Part shown: positions 48,679 through 59,150 of the stretch, piece by piece
Position numbering within the stretch: the stretch's first letter is position 1
Layout: every line of letters begins with the position of its first letter
Origin: Myrica gale
Lineage: Eukaryota > Streptophyta > Magnoliopsida > Fagales > Myricaceae
DNA length: 64,000 bases
Assembly (NCBI GenBank): GCA_963930655.1
Contig: OZ005619.1
Span: 19,057,752 to 19,121,751, forward strand
Reading direction: 5' to 3'
The notes under the pieces: generated by a model
The model's input: the letters and a program-made list of their open reading frames with translations, nothing else
Told to the model about the DNA's origin: nothing
Database searches by the model: none
Position numbers and translations under genes: made by a program

Positions 48679-51553
48679 TCATCCCTGAGAAATATTTCTG
48701 TAGGAAGTGCCATGGCCATATATGAACCTTGCTGTTCCCTCTGTGTACACATGAGTCTCATTGTCCAGCCTGCAGCCAGTGTTCCTCTCAAGTAAGCTCG
48801 CTGCTTAAATATAATTAAGAAAAGAAGAATTACATATGTTCATGCAAAAGGCAAACACAATCGGGCTTACGAGTTCCGCACGGCTTTGCTCAAAGTGGAT
48901 GCTGATGAAAATGTTTTCCCATCGAGGTATCTGTTCTCCCCTTTGATCCTCTGCTTCATCCTGAGGTCCAACTCATCAGCACTCAGCGCAATGGGAGAAT
49001 CAGAAGCCTGCCATTTTCAGACCAAATCAACTATTTTCAATTGTTATGAAACTTATGGATAATATGTGATAAACAAGACGTGCACAAACAAGTCTGTTTT
49101 TAGAAGGAAAGAAAAATTGGTATCAAAACTATGGATATATATATATTTCTGTAAAGACTAGCTGTCAAGAACTTGCAGAAGATTTTTTTACAAGAAAGAA
49201 CAGAGCATAGGTTTATCATACCATAACCCATCCCCAAGTATCAGCGAAAGAAGGAATATGTGCTGAGTAAGGCACAACATCTGCACGCAGAAAGGTGAAC
49301 CCTGTGATCACTATGGGAAGCTCCGAAAGGCAAAAAATATGTTTGTCCTGAAAGGCTACTTACATTTGAAAACCTGCCTTAAAGTGTTGTAAATGCAGGA
49401 GAATACTTCTGTATGGCTGAAAATTCCCGCTGGCCCTGCCTAAATAGATTAAAATACATAGTAATGTTAATTTTCTCCCCCTCTCTCCGCACAAAGACAG
49501 TCCTCAAGCATGGTTCAGACAAACCTGTGTGACAAACATGCCACCGTTATTAAGTCTAGGTTTGACAGTGAACTCATAGAAGGATTGGGTGTATAGTTTA
49601 TAACAAGGGCCTCCCTCAATTGGGTCAGCCAGGTCGCCTATGATCACGTCATAGCCCTCATCTCTGCTTTGTAGCTCAGCCCTGCAGAAAATTAAACCAC
49701 GAGAATTCAGACAGATTTTCGATAACAGCAACATTAATAACAAGAAGAGTGACAGCCACATGTTCTGAGTAGATAATGGGACCTGGCATCATTGATAATG
49801 AGCTCAACTCTTGGATCACAGAAAGCTTCCCTGTTTACAATCAAGTATGACTTGCAAAACTCTACCACCTCCTGCTCAATGGAAGAAGAAATTGTTACCT
49901 TTCTCATTTTCTTTTTTTGTTTTCTTTTTTTCTTTTGGGGAAGGGGGAATTATTAGAAACTTTACTTAATGGCCTATTTTGCGGCTTCTAAGGTATCATT
50001 TTTGTCAAACAAATTATAATAAAACGGTGAGACAAAGGTTAAAAATTGCTGGCCAGACGGTTTCCTTTTCCTGCTTTCGCTAATCCTGTTCTTGTCTTTT
50101 GCGCAGACAGCAGTACTAATTAGATTATAGCAGCAGCATTACAAAGAAAAACACAATTGCACGTTCACAACACATAGGGCAAAGTGCAAGATAAATACGA
50201 TGTTAGTCGTTTACTTCAGAAAGGACTTTAAGAAAATGTTCTTGGAGAGAGAATCTCTAAGATATTCAAAGAAAAAACATGTGGCCTCGTGAAACAAAAA
50301 AGGCAGCAACCATTGACCTAAGACATGTATGGTAGAATAAAACTACTATGGAGGTTTTCTTGCCCCCCACCCCCTTTTTCTCTCGGCAACGTTTTAGAGG
50401 TCTTACCTCATCAATGTCACACATGATAACCTTCTCAACAGTCCTATGTCTCAGAATTTCTCTTGCTGTAGAACCTTCACCTCCTCCCATAATAAAGATG
50501 GTCCTTGAACTAGAATCAAATGTAAATGTTAGGTCCAAATGGAGCCATAGCACACTGTCCAATATGAGATATATATAGAACAAGAGGAAACAAAAGCCAC
50601 AGGAGATCAAGGTACTTTGCATGATGAAGAAGTGCTGGATGAACAAGAGATTCGTGGTAGATGAATTCATCTGTCTCTGCACTTTGGAGCTTTCCATCAA
50701 TGACTAGAGCCTAGTTACAAAACCATGTTTAGAGAAAAGAAGTGAGACTTGTTACCAATGAAACTGTTTCTTTTTTCAACTTAGATGTTTTTTAAACAAA
50801 CCTTCCCAAAGGGCTTTGTGTCCAAGAGAGCAATGTCCTGGTACTGAGTGGCTCCTGTATGCAATATGCTGCACAAAGAGAACACTAATGCATCATGATC
50901 ATATATTTTAAAGGGTGAAGATTTTCAATCTTGCAGTGATGCCATTAAAATAGTTCCCACTTCCCACTGTGGCAGTGTCAAAGGAAATAAATAACTCCAA
51001 AACCTAGTATATCACCGTAGCGCACACCTCGGACTAGTGCCTTACACGTGAAAAGGCGAGCTTCTTGAAGCTGCCTCAGGATAATGTCCATGAATCTTTA
51101 CATTGAATGAAGAATGAAATTCGAAGAGAAGCTTTTGCAGCAAAATATACGCATTCACTAATACATTTATCTATTTTTAAAATCCGCAGCGCAAAAAAGA
51201 AAGGCCGACCTTAAAAAAATGATAAAAGGGGAAAAAGATTAACTAGTTGAACTAGGAAATGTGAAAGCTGAATAACCGGGGAAGAGAGAACACAAAAATT
51301 TGTTGCAGTTTCGTCTATTTGATCCTAAGCTAACTATAATCACTGTTGTAAACAAAACCATTAATTAATTGGGAGGAGTGAGGACAATGAGAAGCTTGCA
51401 TAGGATATACCTATTGAGAGCAAAGGACCACCTCAGATTCTCTTCAATCTCTTCCTCGTACCAACAGCTCTTCCTATAACCATTTAGTGGAAAAACTTTC
51501 CCATGAACTCCATTTCCATTGGCAATCCCATTAGAACAAGAAATATCTCCCAT
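48679..51553 (-). CDS. ACL5: Thermospermine synthase ACAULIS5 (ACL5)
   Basis: ACL5 transfers an aminopropyl group from decarboxylated S-adenosylmethionine to spermidine to make thermospermine, which restrains xylem differentiation and allows stem elongation. Ten exons join in frame on the minus strand: 51553-51411, 50868-50802, 50710-50616, 50509-50407, 49871-49783, 49681-49525, 49439-49364, 49280-49222, 49007-48871, 48769-48679, giving 338 residues, essentially the family length. Landmarks are [17 protein letters not shown], the nucleotide-type binding loop GGGEGST (about 110-116), CDIDEEVVEFC, and GDLADP (Asp182, Asp185) with [21 protein letters not shown] followed by EGGPCY is characteristic of ACL5; spermidine synthases have a TDSSDP-type motif there. 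The C-terminal ARFIYGHG is also ACL5-like. The start is the first ATG in this frame. If the last intron is kept, translation stops at a TAA (48869-48867) and the final 30 residues are lost. Confidence 0.95.
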
Positions 51554-53502
51554 TTTTTTAACGCTGGAAGAACCTCGACGCACTCAGGAGTCAGGGAGAA
51601 AGATAGAGAGATAGAGATAGAGAGAGAGCCAAGTGATGGGAAGAAGGAAGGGTCAGTGCACAATATAAATGGGAAGGTATCAGGGAAGTCGAAAGGGACT
51701 GTGAGATATTGCGTTTGGTATGGATGAGTAGGGGAGATTTATCGAAGTGGGTGTGCTCGAGAGTGTAAAAGAGCCAAAATCCTCATGGGTTTTCGAGAAG
51801 TAAAAATCCCTTGTGTGCGTGATTTTCTAAGGTTGATTTGCTCGCGTGGTTGTATCCTTATCGTCTTCGTTTCTCTTTAATCCAAAATATCCATCATCTT
51901 GGACATACGTGATGATCTTTGCCATGTGCATGCGCAGCCATGGAAGCGAAAAAACGAAGGTGATTTTACGTGTATGATTCGGTGGGGTTAAATACTGCCT
52001 AGTCTAGCTGCCTATGAAGTAGATACGGGACTACCTTTTGTGAACTTTCCGATGCGCATTTGTCAAGTGGGGAGATTGGTGTGATGGCATATATGGAGAA
52101 CGACATGTCCCGGATAATGCTAAGATGGCAATAAAATGTAGGTAGGAAAAAGGAGTTTTATTCGGGGAAGGAGAAGGAAAAAAGGAGGATGATTGCGGGG
52201 GTGGCACTTACCGGGAATTTGGGTTATTCCTTTCTTCAGAAATGTGTGCAAAATCTTGGTTGGAGAGAGACAGAGAGGCGAAGAGTGAGAGCGTGCTGCG
52301 GAAATCATCATCATATTCTCTTTGCTGCCTCAAAAGATTGAGGGATAGCGTGCTATGCCAGACGCACTCGTAATCACCATCACCCACCACCATGATAAAA
52401 ACAAAGAATGACCATTGGGACTGTTCTTATCAATGTTATCATGGCTGCTTTGCCACGTGTCAGAATAAGATCCCATCTTGTGATCCACTTTGTGGGTCCC
52501 TTGGGACCCAGAGGGATGGTTCAACTTGTGATATAAGATGGCCATCAGCATGATGCGCCTTCTGGACCATCGGTCGACAAGGAGGGTTCGGGTTCACTGG
52601 ACGGAGTGGTGCTCTTGTTCATGCACGCCAACCATGAATACAAAGCAATTATCCTTGTAGGGTTTCGGGGGAGATAACGAAGTGGAAAGTGATCATGGTA
52701 CCGAAGACCTGAAAGTGAATTTTCTGTTCTGTTTCCAGCATCTTTTACTTGCTTTTAGATCATCTCTGCCTCTCTTCACGACCTTTAAAAATCATTACAA
52801 ATGTCAAGCTTTTAACTTACCAAATGATGTCACATGATTTGTGTTGAGTTTTAACTCTCATACTGCACCCTAAACCAATTCAATCTCATCCTTCAATAAT
52901 TTAACAACTCACAAAATTTCAAACCCTAAAGCATTTTTAGCATACTAAATAAATGATTTTTTCTACTGAATTGTAGAGAGAGAATCTTGGATAGAGTGAC
53001 ATTCTAGGGGTTGGAGGTCCAGCAATTTTCAAGTGTAAAATATCGAGGATCCTGTAAAAAATTGAAACCGTTAAATATCTAAATAATGAGATTGAGAGAG
53101 AACTGAGAGTCAAGGGGGATATACACACTAGAATTTTCAATAAGTACTACAAAAATAGTATGGACAAAAATAACTGAGAAGTATTGCATTATAATTCCTA
53201 TAATAGTATGGATAATTTGTTGTTAACTATAAATTGCCCAAATTGTTCAATAAATTGTCAGTGTCCTATAGGCTACCAGGGAATTTACCATCGTTAGTAT
53301 TCAACTACAAAGACATTAAATACCAAAATTTAGTACACCTCAGTTCTTACCACTACAAATAGCAAATCTTCCACTCCAAAGAAAATATACTTTAAAATCC
53401 AAAATAAAGAAGTAATAAAGATGCATCATGTATAACCAAGATACACGTATACTCATTTCCAGGAAAAACAAAACCCAAAATAAGGTAAAAGAGAATATTT
53501 AC
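51554..53502. other. ACL5 upstream region and intergenic DNA
   Basis: ACL5 leader and promoter lie just above 51553, including GA-rich sequence at about 51600-51630. No TATA box is assigned. The rest, to 53502, has no recognised gene; the open frames at 52120-52551 overlap one another on one strand and match nothing I know. Confidence 0.45.
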
Positions 53503-54938
53503 CAATGTAGCAAGATGCGCCTTTTGTAAAATATTCCCATCTATATCCAACCGGGCAATAGGAAACTCTGGGAGATGACCCAACTGTTTTTTGCCAAGCA
53601 AGTCACCAGGTGGTCTAGGTCCACGTAAAAGGAGGTCTACATTTGCCAAATAAAAACAATCTGATGATTTCTCTAGCACCTTTAACCGACCAAGGCTACT
53701 GGAAGTAGAAGCAACCAATACGCACTTAGATTTCCTGTTAAGGACCCCGGTCTAGGCCACCATAACAACGCCAATTCCCGCCAAGTGATTTGAACACGAT
53801 CACCCCAATCGATCCTCCTAAACTATTATATGTAACACACGAGCTGTTTATATAGGATCTATCACTCAAAATGGAGAACACTCAAGATGTTTATTGATAA
53901 GAACGAAGAACGTGGTCAATGGTTAATTAGTCCAAGAACCATAAGATACAAGAACAATCCCGATCAAGGGTTAATTAGCCCAAGAACGGGTACCCAAACG
54001 AGGTTATTAGCCTAGAATGAATCTCAAGTGAGAAGATTATTAGCCTTAACACCGACTTAACATATACGTGCCTATGCTTGACCAAATTCCACCTCAAAAG
54101 CTCTCTAGCTCTCTAGCTCTCCAAGACTCTACTCTTATGAATGAATCACTTCATGCTCCTAAGGGTGTTTATATAGACATCCTTAGGAGCTTACAAACCC
54201 TAATTGATTCAATCAAATCAAATCAACATCAAATCTAAATCAACATCAAATTAAATCTAAATCAAATCCCTTTAATCAAGGAGATTTGATATTACATGTC
54301 TAACTGAACATAAAAATAAAGGAAATGAATCTTCTAGAGTTTAGGAAAGGATCCCTAAATCTAGAAGATATGATTTATTCAATCATAACACAAAAGAAAA
54401 CTACTCTCTAAGATACCTCCATGAATGTAGGCGTCTCGCCGTCGTCCGCCGCCGCTTGCACCACCATGGGTGGTGATGCTCCTCCGGGTCCTGGGACCTT
54501 CCTCTTCCATTCCCCACCAAGTACTGGTAGCGGTGGTGGTGCGCCGCCACTGGTGGTGGCCATCCTATGTCATGCCACCCCTTTGTCTGCTAGCCTGCTG
54601 TGGCTGCATGGCTTGGCTGGTGGCCAAGGACTTGCTGTGGCGTCGTGTCATGACAAGGCCATGGGCGAGACCCTGGGCTGGCCATGAGCTTGTCATGGCA
54701 TGTTTGTGGCCGGCATGCCAGGCATGGTTGTTGCTGGGGCGCTGAGCTTATGCGCGCGGGCGTGGGTGCCATGGCTTGGCTGTGGTGTTGTCACCGCTCG
54801 CACTGTGGGCATGTCATAGGTGCCCATTGGTGCCACTGAGTGCCTCATCTCGGCCCCTATCCTCCAACGCATGGCTATCACCCCCCATGTCGTCACTGAT
54901 GATCCTTTCATTTCCTCTCCCCACGTCCAACTCGTCCT
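53503..54938 (-). pseudogene. RECG-like helicase exon, split by an LTR-type insertion
   Basis: RECG is an organelle-targeted DNA helicase that suppresses illegitimate recombination. On the minus strand an acceptor (TTTAG at 54939-54943) leads into GRVGRGERK, encoded at 54938-54911; the frame resumes at 53735 with KSKCVLVASTSSSLGRLKVL, then YLANVDLLLRGP, GDLLGKKQLGHLPEFPIARL, and ends LATL at a GTAAAT donor (53503). The two parts are separated by a 1,175-bp insertion that duplicated TTTCC. Removing the insertion and one duplicate gives one continuous 256-bp exon carrying the conserved C-terminal RecG signature. It also has a 9-bp insertion adding Arg-Pro-Pro after RGP, inside a normally invariant motif. 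No other RECG exon was found in the surrounding kilobases. It is an orphan exon fragment, not a working gene. Confidence 0.82.
53736..54910 (-). mobile_element. 1,175-bp LTR-type insertion (likely solo LTR) in the RECG exon
   Basis: The insertion starts TGTTAAGGACC and ends GATCCTTTCA (TG and CA ends), and is flanked by TTTCC on both sides (53731-53735 and 54911-54915). On the minus strand there is a TATA-like TCTATATAAACACC (about 54165-54180) and a later AATAAA (about 53890), as in an LTR. Repeated GGTTAATTAG(T/C)CCAAGAAC units lie near 53920-53990. The part 54421-54900 is unusually GC-rich. No gag/pol or second LTR is present. The broken host exon confirms both ends. Solo LTR is the best reading; a nested or non-autonomous element is possible. 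Confidence 0.75.
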
Positions 54939-57181
54939 CTAAATTACCCAGACTCTGCATGCTTAAAACCAGGGTTGGCCTGGGCTTATGGGGATCGGGC
55001 TCCCATAGGCACAGACCAACTTATAATAAAAAATAAATACATGTAATAAATTTTTTTGACCGGTTCAATGGGTGGCGGCCGCCCACCCTGGATCCGCCTC
55101 TGCCAATGTGTCCTCGGCCATATATAACTTTCGCTTGCCCCCCTCCATTTTCTTAGAAACCCAGCTTTCTTATAATCGTGGATAGTTGTTTTTTCCGTGG
55201 ACCGCCAACGTACGTACGTAATTAAACTAGTCGAACTGTTAGGCTCGTACGTTATCTGAACAAAAATGAGACGTGCGTGAACGGGAGTAGTATCGCTATG
55301 ATCTTCATATTTCAAATATTTTGGTGCAAGGTAAGTCGTAGAAACACCATTGCTTTTGCGAAGCTAGTTGAAAGAAATTAATTTGTAGATTCTTGAAGTA
55401 CCATTTGCAAACCCGCGTGAATTGTACCTATTCTATATTAAGTCACTCGTTGTACCTAACTTTACATGCAGATATATACCCATCTAGTTTGGTCTGTGTC
55501 TAATTTACACGTGAAAGAAATGAACACCAAATTTACACCTAACTTCGTGACTGCATCGTCATTTTCTCAAATTTACACCTCTATTGGCTCAAAAGTACTC
55601 AAGTTAGTAAATTAAGTCGAAGCAGCAAGAAATGCCTTCAGATGCAATAACGATAGAAGCAGAGAAAATGATTTGGAGAAAAAGAAAGAAAAGGTGGAAA
55701 AGCCTCACACGGGTTAAAAAGTTGAATTGGGTTATCCAAACCCCTGTCCAACCACAGCTACTGTCCTCAATTTTTGGGCCAACCCTGACGCTAATATGAG
55801 CGATGTCGTACTTTTCTCCTCTAGGCCATTTTTCCAAAACCAGCCGATGAAACTTTGATGGATTATGCTGCTCCAGTTCTTGGGGTATTTTTCAAGCCCG
55901 TGGGCATGCTTTGAAACCCCACTAAAATAAATTTTGGAATAAAAAAAATAAATAAGGAAGAAAATAGCTTGGTTGGAGTGTCGTGTAGAAAAAGCTATAT
56001 GCTTAGACAAACAAGACATGTCTACTAGTGGATGGCGATAATCAAATACTTTGAAAGTTTGAAAGAGGAGAAATGCCAACAATTGATAACTAAAAAGTCC
56101 TGGCATTGGCCATAGTGGGGCTAATCGGTACGATATGTAAGACTCTTCGGCTGTATCCACCAATAAAGTTTTGGCCTCGTGCGTTTTTTCCTTTACACAC
56201 AAAATCCTGCAATATCTGCATGGAAGAAACTGATCACATTTTCCATACCGGTTGATCGATCATTTGGCGATCTCATGAGAGGGACATCATGTTTAAGGCA
56301 AACCATGCCTTCCTGATCCATAGCCCTTCCACCTTTGTGGCCTCCTTATAAGCCGCCCTCGTGTTAAACTTGTCAAATACTTGCAATGTATAAAGTATTG
56401 TATGCCAGAACTTCTTACCGGAGGATTTTGTTTTTCTGAATAATTAATTGTTATTCGCATTGAATATTCTGTATTTTGGCTGTTGGGACAAATTCTATAT
56501 CGTCTAAATATTGGTTAACGTGAAAATTGTGAAATATTGATGGCTACGTGAGCCAATGTGTATTAATTTATTTAGTCAATCTTTCGTTGTTCTCCATTTA
56601 TTATAACATTTGTTATAATTTAATGAATAATTAATTGCTACCTGCCCCGAATAACATTGTTAATTAAGCAGCCTTTTAATTGTTAGTGCATTCCCCAAAT
56701 GCCAATCTGCATTAATATAATTTTAACATTATTGTTCTGATCTTTTTTCAGTTGAAATTGTTTATCGAAGAAAATATAAAGCACCTTTTCATCAGTACAG
56801 TGCAAACAGGTTGTCCATGGACGATCAATAGTTAATGCCTTAATTAAATGATCATTCGTCGTGAGTCCATGACGGCTATTACGAAATTATGTTCAATGAG
56901 ATTTGGAATACACACTCTTTTTTATCTCCCACGAGCTAGGATCGATCTGCATGCTTGATTAATTGGAATCTGAGAGTCTACATACTAAGGATATTAAAAA
57001 TAAACCCAAATATTAAATATTAAAACATTTTATTATTATTATATGTATTTACATATAAAAAACTTAGCATAACTTATTAAAAATATTAAACCTAAATCTT
57101 ACCGGAGATCGTCAACATACATAAAATATGACATGAGAAGAATATCTGAGATAGAAAATATTCTACTCAGTTGGATTCCAC
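54939..57181. other. Intergenic DNA with repeat fragments
   Basis: A repeat-like block lies at about 54950-55110; on the minus strand it begins CAGAGGCGGATCCAGGG, a phrase common in plant repeats. A 156-codon minus-strand open frame (55732-56202) is long for such AT-rich DNA but matches no family I recognise. The remainder, to the amine oxidase, is AT-rich with no gene. Its last part would have been the promoter of that gene. Confidence 0.45.
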
Positions 57182-57189
57182 TATATATA
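57182..57189 (+). promoter_or_regulatory. TATA box of the amine oxidase locus
   Basis: TATATATA followed by AGGG lies about 55 bases before the ATG at 57237. Spacing fits a short-leader plant gene. The element appears intact although the gene is broken. Confidence 0.5.
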
Positions 57190-58494
57190 AGGGCAAAGAG
57201 GCCCCAACTATTCCACACGTACGTACAGATCTAGCCATGGCTTCAACGTTGAAACTAGTGGTCTTCATACTCTTATCCCTCTACACTCTCTCACCGGTCT
57301 CAAGCCACCGGCGCCACCCGGCCCCTAGACTCTTTAACTCCTTACGAGTTTGCCCGGGTACGAGCCGTGGTCAAGAAATCATACCCCAGCCCCAAACACA
57401 ACCTAACCTTCCAGTACGTAGGTTTGGACGACCCAGATAAACCAGCCATCCACTCATGGCTATTAAACCTCGCCTCCAAATCCCCACCTAGGCGTGCCTC
57501 TGTCGTTATACGTCTCGATAGACAAACCCACGAGATCATAGTGGACATCTCGACTCGTTCGATAGTCTCCGATGAAGTTTATGAGGGACACGGCTACCCT
57601 ATGCTTACAAATGACGAACAAATTGCAGCATCTGGACTGCCACAAACGTACGAGCCATTTATCAAATCGGTAAAGAAGAGGGGACTGAACTTATCTGACG
57701 TCGTTTGCTCCACTTATACAGTGGGGTGGTTCGGAGAGGTTAAGAGCAGGAGGGTGCTGAAATTACAGTGTTTCTATATAGATGGGACGGTTAACTTGTA
57801 CCTCAGACAATTGGAGGGAATCACGTTGGTGGTTGACTTAGATGAGATGAAGATAGTTGAATACTATGACAGGTTTGCAGTTCCGGTGCCAAAAGCTGAA
57901 GGAACGGAGTACCGAGCATCCAAGCAGAAGCCGCCTTTCGGTCCGCATTTAAATGGTGCAGCCTTCATACAACCGGACGGACCAGGGTTTAAGATTGACG
58001 GGCATACTGTCAGGTCAGTAGTCCACCGCTTTTCCTCTTACATGATTCATCCAATGCCATTTTGGTTGATGTTCCTTTAGTCATATCCGATGACTGTAAA
58101 CAGCGAGTCATTGACCAACATTTATACGTATAATTTTTTTTCTCCATCAATTAATATGTATATGTACCCTACGTCTACTTTTCTGTGAAGCAATATATAT
58201 AACAAATGTCTAAGCCAAATATTATATGCATATGTTTGTATACAATTATTTTGATATTCACTTTTAAAAAATCAATGAGTGGGATATAATTTTGAATGAG
58301 TAGCTGTATCTTCTATTTTTTAGACATATACAAGCTATTCGACTTCGAAAATGAATATTTGATTCCAAATTTCTGTCGGTCGTCTATTAGCCGACTAACT
58401 TTTAATAGACAGAAATATATATATATATATTTGAAAAATAGATCATAGTGACAGATCTGTTTAAAGTTATTGTGAGAACCCAGTTAAAAAAAAT

Positions 58495-58563
58495 TGGCAA
58501 AGGCTGGAGTCGAACTCCAGGCCTGAGCTTTTAAAAGGGGAAGACCACTAGGTCAGACGCATG
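58495..58563 (-). repeat. tRNA-like block 1 inside the solo LTR
   Basis: Read on the minus strand, GACCTAGTGGTC resembles a tRNA A box and GGAGTTCGACTCC a B box, about 30 bases apart, the layout of an internal RNA polymerase III promoter. It is not a functional tRNA: no clean cloverleaf could be drawn by eye. Confidence 0.5.
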
Positions 58564-58626
58564 TTTGTTGGTTATTGTGCGGTGTAGTTTATTTAAATGT
58601 ATAGCACTTTATGTCGAAAAAAGATG

Positions 58627-58695
58627 GAATGCTGAGATTCGAACCCAGGCGCTGGGGGATGGCAAAACACAGCTAGACCACTGAGGCGTGCGTGC
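58627..58695 (-). repeat. tRNA-like block 2 inside the solo LTR
   Basis: On the minus strand CCTCAGTGGTCTAGCTG resembles an A box and GGGTTCGAATCTC a good B box. It is a second copy of the same arrangement about 130 bases from block 1, with low sequence identity to it outside the boxes. Confidence 0.5.
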
Positions 58696-59113
58696 GCGCT
58701 TATGTTTTATAATAAAACTTTATTTTATTTAAACACGTTTTGCTCGAATTGGATTTTTAAGTAAAACAGTGTGTTTTGATCTTCTTCTTCCCCAAATTTT
58801 AGAATCTCGATTCTTCTGCCCTAGCCGTCGTTTTCAACCCTTGAGTTTCTCTCTCATCAATTTCCTCTCTCTTTCTCTCTCTCCCTCCGATTTCTTATCC
58901 GTTTTAGCACATTTTTGACTGATTTTCGTGGTCTTTCAACTCCATTGTGTGGATCTTGACGTTTTCTCAATAAATCAAGCAATTGTGGTGGTTAATGGAG
59001 GATTTTGAAAGGGCAACGATTTGGGGTTGTTACGCATTGATTCGGCCTATAATAGGGACATTCTGCTCACAGATTATTCATACATCTCAAACGTGAATTC
59101 TCTATCATTTTTG

Positions 59114-59116
<3 letters not shown>

Positions 59117-59147
<31 letters not shown>
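59117..59147. repeat. (CT)n microsatellite
   Basis: A CT dinucleotide run of about 31 bases within the solo LTR. Confidence 0.85.

Positions 59148-59150
<3 letters not shown>

Noticed and set aside
48867..48869. TAA as the true ACL5 stop codon
   Set aside because: A GTAAGC donor overlaps it, and splicing to 48769 restores the conserved ACL5 tail ([16 protein letters not shown]).
54421..54772. Open frames on both strands in GC-rich DNA
   Set aside because: They lie inside the LTR-type insertion 53736-54910 and are low-complexity; GC-rich sequence lacks stops by chance.
58495..58695. Two functional tRNA genes
   Set aside because: A- and B-box-like sequences are present but no sound cloverleaf could be drawn, and both lie inside an LTR.
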